Assembly: GCF_001071995.1 (NCBI RefSeq)
Contig: NZ_JVNU01000050.1
Span: 1 to 53,533, forward strand
Length of the DNA: 53,533 nt
From: Streptococcus sp. 263_SSPC
GTDB taxonomy: Bacteria > Bacillota > Bacilli > Lactobacillales > Aerococcaceae
Direction: 5' to 3'
This document shows, one piece after another, positions 1-9,616 of this stretch. The notes below the pieces were generated by a model, which saw only the letters and a list, made by a program, of their open reading frames with translations, did no database searches and was not told the origin of the DNA. Both the position numbers and the translations under genes were made by a program. Every line of letters begins with the position of its first letter. The first letter of the stretch is position 1.

Positions 1-476
1 TGTAATGGTTTAATGGTCAATAATCGTGCTGTATCATCTATGATACGTCTTACAGTATGAACTGAAACATTTGTTTCTTTTGCAATATATGTTTCAGATA
101 CTGTTTCACTTATTTTTGCCTTAATTTCATTTTTTAAACGTTTCGAAATATGACAATGTTTTTCTACGATTCTACTAGTGTCTGCGGTAAATGAAGAGCC
201 GCATTCTTTACAGAGAAATCTCTGCTTGCGTAGATTTAAGTAGGCCGGTAGGCCTGAAACAGAACAGAGAGTGATACGAGAAGTTTTCGTGCCATTTTTG
301 ACGATATTATTATTTTGGCTAACACATCCACAAACGGTACAAAATTCTGGTTTATGCGTATATGTAGCTGAATAAAATAAAGATTTTCTCTTTTTAAATA
401 TCTTCTCTTGAACTGTATTATCCCAGATAATGTTTTTATCTTTGATTTGTAGCGTAGCTTCTAGTATATTGTTCAT
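1..476 (-). CDS. ISL3-family transposase, N-terminal part (cut by window edge)
   Basis: This is the first 158 codons of a transposase read on the minus strand; the rest lies beyond the window. The protein starts MNNILEATLQIKDKNI and has two CxxC pairs (FCTVCGC and FLCKECGSSF), a zinc-finger-like N-terminus typical of ISL3-family transposases. A helix-turn-helix-like stretch follows (SETYIAKETNVSVHTVRRII, around residues 128-147). The catalytic DDE domain should lie outside the window. An AAAGGA ribosome-binding site precedes the ATG. No frameshift or stop is seen in the visible part, so the element may be intact. Family assignment rests on recognised motifs; the exact IS name cannot be given. 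Confidence 0.8.
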   Translation of the reverse strand, partial: MNNILEATLQIKDKNIIWDNTVQEKIFKKRKSLFYSATYTHKPEFCTVCGCVSQNNNIVKNGTKTSRITLCSVSGLPAYLNLRKQRFLCKECGSSFTADTSRIVEKHCHISKRLKNEIKAKISETVSETYIAKETNVSVHTVRRIIDDTARLLTIKPL

Positions 477-596
477 ATGGTCATCATCCTTTTGTATTAG
501 GTTTAGGCGCTTTTAATATAATGGATGTTGGCCTTTTTGTATACACTAAAATAGGGTTGATGGAAAATTTCCATCAACCCTAAAAATTATAGAACC
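477..596 (-). mobile_element. End region of the ISL3-family element, with internal palindrome
   Basis: This non-coding tip lies between the transposase start and the neighbouring peptidase gene. It holds a 29-base palindrome at 553-581 with arms AGGGTTGATGGAAA / TTTCCATCAACCCT around one central base. The outer end probably reads GGTTCTATAATTTTTAGGG on the minus strand, putting the IS boundary near 596; GGTTCTATA-like termini are usual for ISL3 elements. The other terminus is outside the window, so neither the inverted repeat nor a target duplication could be confirmed. Confidence 0.5.
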
Positions 597-605
597 GTTT
601 TTTTA

Positions 606-1349
606 TTATGCATTTTGTATTGAGCGATTCACGCGTTCTACAAAGTTATCAAATAACCCTTGCATCACATTGCTATCTTCAATTAAGAGTTCAGGATGCC
701 ATTGAACGGCAACCACGCTTTGGTCTTTAGATTTAGACTCGAACGCTTCGATGATACCATCCGTACTCCAAGCAACAGGAACAAAATCTGCAGCTAATTG
801 TTTAACCGCTTGATGGTGATAAGAGTTCACAGGAGTGGTTGTTCCTAGTACACGAGAAAGCTCGCTACCACTTGCGATTTGAACCGTATGCGTTGGTTGG
901 CTTGGCATTGTTTTTTGTGTATGTTTCACAGAAATATTTTCATATTGTGATTCGATGTCTTGGTAGAGTGTTCCGCCAAGAGCGACGTTTAGAATTTGTA
1001 ATCCGCGACACACTGCAAAGATTGGTTTGTGTTGTCTATAAGCTTCTTTAATGAGCTCAATTTCAAACGCATCACGAGCAGGATAAGTACGTGCCAAATT
1101 AAGATGTGGTTCTTCGCCATATAATAATGGAGAAACGTCTTGTCCACCCGCTAGTAGAAGTCCATCAACCCGAGAGATGAATTCTTTTGCAAATTCTGGG
1201 TTACTGATGGGAATGATGACAGGAATCGCTTTTGCCTTTTCAAGACCACGAACAAAACCATTTGGTGCATACGATAAAATGTAGCGATCTTCTTCCGTGT
1301 TATCTTGGCGATGATTTCCTGCAATACCAATAAGTGGATAAGTTTGCAT
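606..1349 (-). CDS. Gamma-glutamyl-GABA hydrolase-like class I glutamine amidotransferase family peptidase
   Basis: A 247-residue cytosolic protein of the PuuD-like peptidase C26 family, which hydrolyses gamma-glutamyl amides. The nucleophile elbow is FAVCRGLQILNVALGG, with the catalytic Cys in CRG. GLLLAGGQDVSP precedes it, and the catalytic His/Glu motif VQWHPE is near the C-terminus, so the triad is complete. I chose ATG 1349 over ATG 1355 because the AAAGG site at 1359-1363 is 9 bases from the former and only 3 from the latter. It stands alone, divergent from suf, so the substrate is not indicated by context. An IS end lies about 10 bp beyond its stop codon. Confidence 0.82.
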   Translation of the reverse strand: MQTYPLIGIAGNHRQDNTEEDRYILSYAPNGFVRGLEKAKAIPVIIPISNPEFAKEFISRVDGLLLAGGQDVSPLLYGEEPHLNLARTYPARDAFEIELIKEAYRQHKPIFAVCRGLQILNVALGGTLYQDIESQYENISVKHTQKTMPSQPTHTVQIASGSELSRVLGTTTPVNSYHHQAVKQLAADFVPVAWSTDGIIEAFESKSKDQSVVAVQWHPELLIEDSNVMQGLFDNFVERVNRSIQNA

Positions 1350-1381
1350 GTGCATCAGCCTTTCTTTTAAAAATATGTTCC

Positions 1382-1410
1382 ATCATACCTCATTTTCATG
1401 AAAATGAAAA
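1382..1410 (-). promoter_or_regulatory. Promoter of the peptidase gene with 16-bp palindromic operator candidate
   Basis: On the minus strand a -35 TTTTCA (1405-1410) and -10 TATGAT (1382-1387) are separated by 17 bases. The perfect palindrome CATTTTCATGAAAATG (1391-1406) occupies nearly the whole spacer, the position of a repressor site. Which protein binds is unknown. Confidence 0.5.
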
Positions 1411-1441
1411 GCATTATTACACGATTTCAAAGCGCGGCTAT

Positions 1442-1470
1442 TTGCGAATCGTTCTCAATTAGGATAAAAT
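1442..1470 (+). promoter_or_regulatory. suf operon promoter with Fur/PerR-like inverted repeat
   Basis: -35 TTGCGA (1442-1447), 17-base spacer, -10 TAAAAT (1465-1470), then AAAGGAG and the GTG start of sufC. An imperfect 7-1-7 repeat TGCGAAT-C-GTTCTCA (1443-1457) overlaps the -35 and spacer; 5 of 7 positions pair. This is the geometry of Fur-family boxes, and a PerR gene lies at 19804. The promoter is seen; the regulator is inferred. Confidence 0.55.
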
Positions 1471-1506
1471 ATAACAGAATAGAATGATTATAAAGGAGAA
1501 TGAATC

Positions 1507-2277
1507 GTGGCAACTTTAGAGATTAAAAATCTACATGTATCGATCGAAGACAAAGAAATTTTGAAGGGCGTTAATTTGACGATTAACACTGGAGAAATTC
1601 ATGCAGTGATGGGACCAAACGGAACTGGGAAATCAACACTTTCTGCAGCGATTATGGGTCACCCAAGCTATGAAGTAACAGAAGGAGAAATCCTATTAGA
1701 CGGCGAAAACGTCTTAGAAATGGAAGTAGACGAACGAGCTCGTGCAGGTCTATTTTTAGCGATGCAATATCCAAGTGAAATCGTTGGGGTGACAAACGCA
1801 GAATTTATGCGTTCAGCTATCAACGCTCGTCGTGAGGAAGGCGACAAAATGGGAGTTCGTGAGTTCATCAAGAAGTTAGATGAAAAAATGGCTTTATTAG
1901 ATATGCCAGAAGAAATGGCAGAACGTTACTTAAACGAAGGCTTCTCAGGCGGGGAGAAAAAACGTAACGAGATTCTTCAATTATTAATGATTGAACCTAC
2001 ATTCGCGATTCTAGATGAAATCGACTCAGGATTAGATATCGACGCACTAAAAGTTGTTTCTCGTGGAGTAAACGCAATGCGTGGAGATAACTTCGGATCA
2101 TTAATTATTACGCACTACCAACGTCTTTTAAACTACATTGAACCAGATGTGGTGCATATTATGATGGACGGACGTGTCGTGATGACAGGAGATGCTTCTC
2201 TTGCTCGTCGCTTAGAAGCTGAAGGATACAAAGGAATCAGTGAAGAATTAGGAATCAAGATTGAACATCAAGAGTAG
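1507..2277 (+). CDS. sufC: Fe-S cluster assembly ATPase SufC
   Basis: A 256-residue ABC-type ATPase that powers the SufBCD scaffold during iron-sulfur cluster assembly in the cytosol. The Walker A motif GPNGTGKST lies at residues 36-44. The SufC-type signature [13 protein letters not shown] and Walker [12 protein letters not shown] follow, and the switch His is in [10 protein letters not shown]. It starts at GTG, set by AAAGGAG (1492-1498) 8 bases upstream. It is first in the sufC-sufD-sufS-sufU-sufB operon, and its stop codon sits inside the ribosome-binding site of sufD. Length and motifs are normal for the family. Confidence 0.97.
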   Translation: MATLEIKNLHVSIEDKEILKGVNLTINTGEIHAVMGPNGTGKSTLSAAIMGHPSYEVTEGEILLDGENVLEMEVDERARAGLFLAMQYPSEIVGVTNAEFMRSAINARREEGDKMGVREFIKKLDEKMALLDMPEEMAERYLNEGFSGGEKKRNEILQLLMIEPTFAILDEIDSGLDIDALKVVSRGVNAMRGDNFGSLIITHYQRLLNYIEPDVVHIMMDGRVVMTGDASLARRLEAEGYKGISEELGIKIEHQE

Positions 2278-2287
2278 GAGTGAGATT

Positions 2288-5232
<2,945 letters not shown>

Positions 5233-5247
5233 GAAAGTGGTGACAAA

Positions 5248-6642
5248 ATGAGTGGAGTTCCTGAATTAGCTGATTACAAATATGGCTTTCATGAGGATGT
5301 AACACCTGTTTATGAAACAGGAATGGGATTAAGCGAGGAAGTCGTTCGTACGATTTCACAAGTGAAAAACGAGCCACAATGGATGCTTGATTTCCGATTA
5401 AAATCATTGAAGGCATTCGAAAATATGCCAATGCAAACATGGGGTGCGGATCTATCAGATATTGATTTTGATGCGATTACGTACTTCAAACGTGCCAGCG
5501 ATAAGCCAGCGCGTTCTTGGGATGATGTTCCTGAGAAGATTAAAGATACTTTCGAGAAAATCGGAATTCCAGAAGCAGAGCGTGCGTATTTAGCCGGAGC
5601 TTCTGCGCAATTCGAGTCTGAAGTGGTTTACCATAATATGAAAGAAGAGTTCGATAAACTCGGAATCATCTTTACAGATACAGACTCAGCGTTAAAAGAA
5701 TATCCTGAACTATTCAAAAAGTATTTTGCAAAATTAGTACCACCAACAGACAATAAATTAGCTGCGTTAAACTCAGCAGTATGGTCAGGTGGAACGTTCA
5801 TCTATGTACCAAAAGGCGTGAAATGTGATGTGCCGCTTCAAACGTACTTCCGTATCAACGACCAAAACATGGGACAATTCGAACGTACGCTTATCATCGT
5901 AGACGAAGGAGCCAGTGTACACTATGTAGAAGGATGTACAGCGCCAACGTACTCTTCAAACAGCTTGCATGCAGCGATTGTAGAAATCTTCGTTGAAGAG
6001 GGTGGCTACTGCCGTTATACAACGATTCAAAACTGGTCGGATAACGTGTATAACTTAGTAACGAAACGTGCCAAAGCTGCTGCTCACGGAACCGTTGAAT
6101 GGATTGATGGAAACCTTGGAGCGAAGACAACGATGAAATATCCTTCAGTCTATCTAGAAGGACCATACGCAAAAGGTACAATGTTATCCATCGCATTTGC
6201 CGGAGAAGGTCAACACCAAGATACAGGTGCGAAGATGATTCATAACGCGCCACACACCTCAAGTTCAATCGTTTCAAAATCGATTGCTAAAGATGGTGGA
6301 GCGGTGAACTACCGTGGTCAAGTAACATTTGGGAAGAAATCAGATTATTCAATTTCTCATATCGAATGTGACACGATTATTATGGATGATAAGTCGAAAT
6401 CAGACACGATTCCATTTAACGAAATTCATAATGACAAAGTAGCACTCGAGCATGAAGCGAAAGTGTCAAAAATCTCAGAAGAGCAGTTGTTCTACTTGAT
6501 GAGTCGCGGAATTAGCGAGTCAGAAGCAACGGAGATGATCGTTATGGGATTCGTTGAACCATTTACAAAAGAACTTCCAATGGAATACGCTGTTGAACTA
6601 AACCGTTTAATCGCGTACGAGATGGAAGGGAGCGTAGGTTAA
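5248..6642 (+). CDS. sufB: Fe-S cluster assembly scaffold protein SufB
   Basis: A 464-residue SufB, the scaffold subunit on which the cluster is built. It shows family blocks such as [20 protein letters not shown] and YVEGCTAP in the middle, and the C-terminal segment [18 protein letters not shown]. It is the last suf gene and is followed by a hairpin terminator. Its last six codons, MEGSVG and stop, recur in diverged form at 9817-9837 together with a second copy of that terminator, making the sufB 3' end one border of the small-gene islet downstream. The gene itself looks intact and normal in length. Confidence 0.96.
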   Translation: MSGVPELADYKYGFHEDVTPVYETGMGLSEEVVRTISQVKNEPQWMLDFRLKSLKAFENMPMQTWGADLSDIDFDAITYFKRASDKPARSWDDVPEKIKDTFEKIGIPEAERAYLAGASAQFESEVVYHNMKEEFDKLGIIFTDTDSALKEYPELFKKYFAKLVPPTDNKLAALNSAVWSGGTFIYVPKGVKCDVPLQTYFRINDQNMGQFERTLIIVDEGASVHYVEGCTAPTYSSNSLHAAIVEIFVEEGGYCRYTTIQNWSDNVYNLVTKRAKAAAHGTVEWIDGNLGAKTTMKYPSVYLEGPYAKGTMLSIAFAGEGQHQDTGAKMIHNAPHTSSSIVSKSIAKDGGAVNYRGQVTFGKKSDYSISHIECDTIIMDDKSKSDTIPFNEIHNDKVALEHEAKVSKISEEQLFYLMSRGISESEATEMIVMGFVEPFTKELPMEYAVELNRLIAYEMEGSVG

Positions 6643-6692
6643 AGATGCAAATAGCCAAGAAACACTGTTTTATAAGGTTTTTTGGCTATTTA
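6622..6692 (+). repeat. Left copy of sufB-3'-end/terminator direct repeat (attL-like)
   Basis: From the ATG of the MEGSVG codons (6622) through the suf terminator. The same layout appears at 9817-9888. The two copies share codons for MEGSVG-stop with three synonymous differences and a different stop (TAA here, TAG there). Both continue with ATGC, ATAG, CAAGAAACAC and a hairpin ending in TTGGCT. Upstream of the ATG they do not resemble each other. Confidence 0.75.
6649..6692 (+). terminator. suf operon terminator
   Basis: The stem AATAGCCAA / TTGGCTATT is extended inward by GAAAC / GGTTTT. The U tract is poor (TTTATAT), so it may be less efficient than the related copy at 9846-9888. Confidence 0.65.
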
Positions 6693-6863
6693 TATTCATA
6701 ATTCTATTGAATATAATCTTTAGTAATTATATGATTGTAGTAGTTCAATGATAAATAAAAATCGAGGTATATGTTCTTGTTTAGTGAAGCATAAACATTT
6801 TGAAGAATCAGTAAAGTTTTGTATAATTATGGTGTAAAATCTAAAGTAAGGTAGGTGTGGAAT

Positions 6864-7010
6864 TTGGAATATTTTGTGTTAAACGATGACAATAAACGAG
6901 AACCAAAAGAGTTGTTCAAAGAGCTTTCTGAAAAATGCAAGGAAGAGAAAATCAAAAAAGAAAAAATCAAAGAAGAAAATAAACAAACTCCAGCACCTAG
7001 CGAAAGCTAA
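6864..7010 (+). CDS. Small charged protein, 48 aa, unknown
   Basis: An open frame starting at TTG 6864 after AGGTG (6853-6857), product beginning MEYFVLNDDNKREPKELF. The middle is almost all Lys and Glu (EEKIKKEKIKEE), a probable single helix, and the end is a short Pro-rich tail. Its last codons form the left half of the terminator at 6992-7020, so the gene and its terminator overlap. I do not recognise the family. It is the first gene of the small-gene islet; the TTG start and short length keep confidence modest. Confidence 0.45.
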   Translation: MEYFVLNDDNKREPKELFKELSEKCKEEKIKKEKIKEENKQTPAPSES

Positions 7011-7020
7011 GTGCTTTTTT
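6992..7020 (+). terminator. Rho-independent terminator overlapping the end of the 48-aa gene
   Basis: AGCAC-C-TAGC, loop GAAA, GCTA-A-GTGCT, then a run of T. The GNRA loop and U tract make this a strong candidate. Confidence 0.85.
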
Positions 7021-7036
7021 GGTTTAATAAGAATAA

Positions 7037-7189
7037 GATATAATTCAAGAAGTTTTTGATTATGACCTCTTAACTGAAAAAGGATATTTCAGTTTAAGGG
7101 AAGCGGTTGAGAATTTTGGAAACACATCTTTCTACCATCACGTAAAGGTTAACCGTTTTGAAGATGAACTAAAGAAACTAAGCATTTAA
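7037..7189 (+). pseudogene. Gene remnant without a start codon
   Basis: An open stretch of about 50 codons follows an in-frame stop and lacks any ATG, GTG or TTG start at its beginning. The peptide (EVFDYDLLTEKGYFSLREAV, then a segment with SFYHHVKVNRFEDELKKL) has normal protein composition, so it looks like the C-terminal remnant of a lost gene rather than noise. No family was recognised. Confidence 0.4.
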
Positions 7190-7203
7190 TATATGTGTTG
7201 GCA

Positions 7204-7236
7204 AAACTATATAGATTGTTCTATATAGTTTTTTTG
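7204..7236 (+). terminator. Rho-independent terminator
   Basis: Perfect stem AAACTATATAG / CTATATAGTTT with loop ATTGTT and a long T run. It closes the remnant upstream, so that fragment once belonged to a transcribed gene. Confidence 0.8.
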
Positions 7237-7249
7237 ATTTTTAAGTAGA

Positions 7250-7351
7250 TATGATAATCATATTGATAAATATAACAATAAAAAGTACAATAATGTTAAA
7301 GAATTTATAGATGATGTCGGTCGTTTAGGGATATTTATGGAGGTGTTATAA
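7250..7351 (+). pseudogene. C-terminal fragment of an unknown protein
   Basis: An open frame runs without a start codon from about 7250 to the TAA near 7349-7351, ending KEFIDDVGRLGIFMEVL. Composition (several Tyr, Asn, Asp) is that of a real protein tail. Its stop nearly touches the TTG start of the next gene, and GGAGG for that gene lies within it. This is the spacing of a toxin tail followed by its immunity gene, but that role is inference only. Confidence 0.35.
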
Positions 7352-7549
7352 TTGTCATTAACTTATGAAAAAATTTGCAATAGACTTGGTTTTGATTTAG
7401 ATACGTATTTCGATGAAAAAGATAAAAAAGATGAGAAAAAAGAATGGACAGAAGATGATAATGATGACTTGTATCCATTTAATATCATGACCCCAGAAGA
7501 AAAAGATTTTTATGCAGAGTATCGTATGAAAAAACTTGGATTAGTTTAA
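7352..7549 (+). CDS. Small acidic protein, 65 aa, unknown
   Basis: It starts at TTG 7352, with GGAGG (7339-7343) 8 bases upstream. The product begins MSLTYEKICNRLGFDLDTYF and has a highly charged middle (DEKDKKDEKKEWTEDDNDD), then MTPEEKDFYAEYRMKKLGLV. It has no signal peptide or membrane segment. It is followed 18 bases later by another small gene with its own ribosome-binding site, so the two are probably co-transcribed. The family was not recognised; small, strongly acidic proteins next to start-less fragments can be immunity proteins or antitoxins, which is a guess from context. Confidence 0.6.
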   Translation: MSLTYEKICNRLGFDLDTYFDEKDKKDEKKEWTEDDNDDLYPFNIMTPEEKDFYAEYRMKKLGLV

Positions 7550-7567
7550 ATATCGAGGAATATGTTT

Positions 7568-7750
7568 ATGCTTGACGAAGAATATGTAAAACGGGAAAAA
7601 CGAGCAGCTAAAGGATATAAGGAATATTTAGCCAAACGCCCAGAATTCAAAAAAGAGATGGAAAAGCTTCGACATTCGTGGCTAAATAATGAAATCACGC
7701 CCGAAGAATTTAGAAAAAGAGCTCTTGAAATCGGTAAAAAATATAGATAA
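7568..7750 (+). CDS. Small basic protein, 60 aa, with SHOCT-like C-terminal motif
   Basis: I start it at ATG 7568 because GAGG (7555-7558) is 9 bases away; ATG 7562 would be only 3 bases from it. The N-terminal half is Lys/Arg/Glu-rich and helical (EEYVKREKRAAKGYKEYLAK). The last 20 residues (LNNEITPEEFRKRALEIGKK) resemble the short helical SHOCT-type motif often found at protein C-termini. It is probably in one transcript with the 65-aa gene upstream. Function is unknown. Confidence 0.55.
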   Translation: MLDEEYVKREKRAAKGYKEYLAKRPEFKKEMEKLRHSWLNNEITPEEFRKRALEIGKKYR

Positions 7751-7800
7751 GAAGCTATAAGGAAGAAATAACAAAGTTCTGAAGTATTGGAGGAAATGCT

Positions 7801-7968
7801 ATGTCCCTAATAAAAGGAATCCCAGATGTTGAAATGTTGGATTTCTCAAAAATGTCTGATGAACAATTGTTGGAAATTAGAATAAATATTGATTTAACAT
7901 CTAGGGAAGAAACAAACGTATTTTTGAAAGAATTAAAGAAAAGAAATCTTGAATACCGTAAAAATTAA
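7801..7968 (+). CDS. Small protein, 55 aa, unknown
   Basis: ATG 7801 follows GGAGG (7789-7793) at 7 bases, a strong initiation signal. The product begins MSLIKGIPDVEMLDFSKMSD and continues with EQLLEIRINIDLTSREE, ending in a basic tail (KELKKRNLEYRKN). It is all-helical in appearance and has no signal peptide. Its own terminator follows directly. The strong ribosome-binding site and terminator make it a convincing gene despite its size. Confidence 0.6.
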   Translation: MSLIKGIPDVEMLDFSKMSDEQLLEIRINIDLTSREETNVFLKELKKRNLEYRKN

Positions 7969-7969
7969 G

Positions 7970-7997
7970 CATCTAAGAAGTAGTTAGGTGTTTTTTT
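7970..7997 (+). terminator. Terminator of the 55-aa gene
   Basis: CATCTAA / TTAGGTG stem (one G-U pair) with a 7-base loop and seven T. Confidence 0.75.
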
Positions 7998-8396
7998 CAT
8001 TATTACTGGGAAGGTGGATTCTAGATATGGACTCAAATTTATATTTATTCAATTAAACATCTTTAAGGCGAACGAAAAGAGTAATATGGAACTTTGATAA
8101 AATATAATAGGTACAGGAGGAAGAGAGGCAACATAGATACATCTATAAAACAGAAAAATATTTTTTTATTATTAAATAACGGTTCTAACCAGAAACAGGA
8201 ACAGCAACAAGCTCCATACATAAAGTGGGAGCGGACCCGATCCCGACCCTTTGCCGACCTCCCAGGCAGTATTGTACATATTCTCGTGGGAAATTCATTC
8301 GAAGGATATAAGTGGGAATAGTAAAGGGATTTAAAAGGTATAGAGCTACAAATATATCCGTTATAAAAAGAGGAAACTCGGTTGTAAATGTATAAA
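7998..8396. other. 399-base stretch without a convincing gene; contains a GC-rich patch
   Basis: Mostly AT-rich. A TATAAT lies in the run GATAAAATATAATAGG near 8097-8112, followed by AGGAGG. A 75-codon frame at 8094-8321 has an implausible Arg/Asn/Gln-rich start but a more protein-like end (FADLPGSIVHILVG). Bases about 8226-8268 are strikingly GC-rich compared with everything around them. I do not call a gene; the patch may be debris of foreign DNA. Confidence 0.4.
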
Positions 8397-8459
8397 AAAA
8401 GAAAAGTTAGCTTAGGCGCCGGATAAAAATCCTTTTGGTGCCAAACCAACTTTTCTTTT
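8397..8459. terminator. Large bidirectional hairpin
   Basis: Outer arms AAAAGAAAAGTT (8397-8408) and AACTTTTCTTTT (8448-8459) are perfect complements. Inside, GGCGCC pairs with GGTGCC (one G-U) and GGAT with ATCC. A-runs on one side and T-runs on the other would make it work on both strands. Confidence 0.65.
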
Positions 8460-8530
8460 AATTAAATTTATCATATAAACTATTATTTCATCAATAAAAA
8501 AGTAGAATTTAAATTTAAGAGGTGGTGTGA

Positions 8531-8689
8531 ATGAAAGTTAAATATAAAGGCGAGTCAACATCCTATGGATTAGAACAAGACGAAATTTATGAAGTAATAT
8601 CTATCGAAAACGATTTTTACAGGATTGTTGACAAATCAAATGAAGATTATTTATATTCTAAAGACTATTTTGAAATAGTTGAGGAATAA
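8531..8689 (+). CDS. Small SH3-like protein, 52 aa (paralogue of 8798-8968)
   Basis: ATG 8531 follows GAGGTGG. The product starts MKVKYKGESTSYGLEQDEIY and has the pattern YEV-x(9)-YRIVDKS-x-EDYLY-x-KD-x-F-E-I. The same pattern is in the protein at 8798-8968, so the two are diverged copies. Proteins of this kind, about 50-60 residues with an SH3-like beta-barrel pattern, are common in Firmicutes, where I know no settled function. No membrane segment or signal peptide is present. Confidence 0.65.
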   Translation: MKVKYKGESTSYGLEQDEIYEVISIENDFYRIVDKSNEDYLYSKDYFEIVEE

Positions 8690-8797
8690 CTAATCCTTTA
8701 ATAGTTAAATAAAAGAAGAACGTAAGATAGATAAATTAACCAAAAGAGGTTGTATATTAACGGAATATACCGTGTACTACTAGGGAGGGGGAATAAA

Positions 8798-8968
8798 ATG
8801 AAAGTAGTATATTTAGGTCCTACAGAGTCTCATACTCTTGAACATGGAAGAGTATATGAAGTATTGTCCGAGGAAGATGGATGGTATAGAATAATAGATA
8901 AATCAGGAGAAGATTATCTTTATCCTAAAGATGATTTTATAATACTAGAGGACTCACATAAAATTTGA
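8798..8968 (+). CDS. Small SH3-like protein, 56 aa (paralogue of 8531-8689)
   Basis: I start it at ATG 8798 (MKVVYLGPTESHTLEHGRVY), just after a very strong purine run GGGAGGGGG. A longer frame from 8750 is less likely because its first 16 residues are unlike the paralogue. The core is YEVLSEEDGWYRIIDKSGED followed by YLYPKDDF. Two copies of one small family, each with its own ribosome-binding site and a few hundred bases apart, suggest local duplication or capture, as happens in immunity gene arrays. Function unknown. Confidence 0.7.
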   Translation: MKVVYLGPTESHTLEHGRVYEVLSEEDGWYRIIDKSGEDYLYPKDDFIILEDSHKI

Positions 8969-8982
8969 TGAGTATCTGTGTT

Positions 8983-9061
8983 GTAAAATAGAAAATTTAA
9001 CTATAAAAACAGGTAGTGCACTAACTGAATATGCCGAAAAATTTCAAAAAAGTAGAAATTA
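8983..9061 (+). pseudogene. Truncated copy of the 63-aa antitoxin-like gene (C-terminal half only)
   Basis: Bases 8983-9049 match 9540-9606 with three differences that I can see. They encode KIENLTIKTGSALTEYAEKF, the C-terminal half of the protein at 9425-9616, then diverge and stop. The N-terminal half is missing and unrelated DNA precedes it, so the copy is broken. Confidence 0.75.
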
Positions 9062-9117
9062 AGAATAGAATTGAAAGGTAAAGTGTTTGAAAGGAGTTTG
9101 AATGAAAGGATAGATTT

Positions 9118-9351
9118 ATGGATAATAAAGTGTATGATCGTTTGAAATATTTTTCAGATACGCTTTTGGAACGATATGAAAAACAATTCAACATTTCTTT
9201 AGAAAATGCTATTTTCTTTAACCCTGTAAACATAGAACAACATCCAGAAGAAGTAGAAGAAGCTATTAAGCAATTAGAAGATTCTATAAAAACAGGAGTT
9301 CCATTAAATGAAGATGATATCCAATGGTATAATGCTGATGTTATTTATTAA
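9118..9351 (+). CDS. Small acidic protein, 77 aa, unknown
   Basis: ATG 9118 follows AAAGGA (9105-9110) at 7 bases. The product begins MDNKVYDRLKYFSDTLLERY and contains ENAIFFNPVNIEQHPEEVEE and KTGVPLNEDDIQWYNADVIY. It is acidic, mostly helical, without a signal peptide or membrane helix. It lies between the broken and intact copies of the antitoxin-like gene and about 70 bases upstream of the intact one, so the two may form a pair. I do not recognise the family and cannot say whether it is a toxin, an antitoxin or neither. Confidence 0.6.
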   Translation: MDNKVYDRLKYFSDTLLERYEKQFNISLENAIFFNPVNIEQHPEEVEEAIKQLEDSIKTGVPLNEDDIQWYNADVIY

Positions 9352-9424
9352 AACTAACAAATTCTTGTTTTTAGAAAAAATAATAGATGAGCGGTTAGAA
9401 AATGATATGAGATAGGAGCTAAAG

Positions 9425-9616
9425 ATGAAAGTAGATACAAAACAGATTGAATGGTTATTAAATAATGTAACTCAATATAGAATAAATAAAGATACAAGGG
9501 TTAATTTATCTATTTTAGGCAGATTAGTAAGAGGTGAGCGTAAAATAGAAAATTTAACTATAAAAACAGGTAGTGTACTAACAGAATATGCCGAAAAACT
9601 TCAAAAGCAGGAGTAA
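9425..9616 (+). CDS. Antitoxin-like small helix-turn-helix protein, 63 aa
   Basis: ATG 9425 follows AGGAGC (9414-9419). The product starts MKVDTKQIEWLLNNVTQYRI. The segment YRINKDTRVNLSILGRLVRG then ERKIENLTIKTGSVLTEYAE matches the layout of small XRE-like proteins (helix, turn, recognition helix, then a KIENLT-type strand and an amphipathic helix) that act as antitoxins or small regulators in Gram-positive bacteria. This is family resemblance recognised by eye. Its stop codon lies inside its terminator. A second, broken copy is at 8983-9061. Confidence 0.6.
   Translation: MKVDTKQIEWLLNNVTQYRINKDTRVNLSILGRLVRGERKIENLTIKTGSVLTEYAEKLQKQE
9540..9606 (+). repeat. 67-base direct repeat, second copy (first at 8983-9049)
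   Basis: Same sequence as 8983-9049 apart from three substitutions. It corresponds to the 3' half of the antitoxin-like gene. Confidence 0.8.

Noticed and set aside
2261-2287. Upstream ATG for sufD within sufC
   Set aside because: AGGAG lies between it and GTG 2288, which has proper spacing.
8094-8321. 75-codon open frame through the GC-rich patch
   Set aside because: The first half has odd composition and the likely promoter TATAAT overlaps its start. I kept it only as a note on the region.
8063-8449. 128-codon minus-strand frame across the same region
   Set aside because: It runs through the large hairpin, has no good ribosome-binding site and is very rich in Phe, Tyr, Cys and Ser, as AT-rich shadow frames are.
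8983-9606. CRISPR-like array because of the 67-base repeat
   Set aside because: Only two copies, separated by a gene, and they encode the end of a protein.
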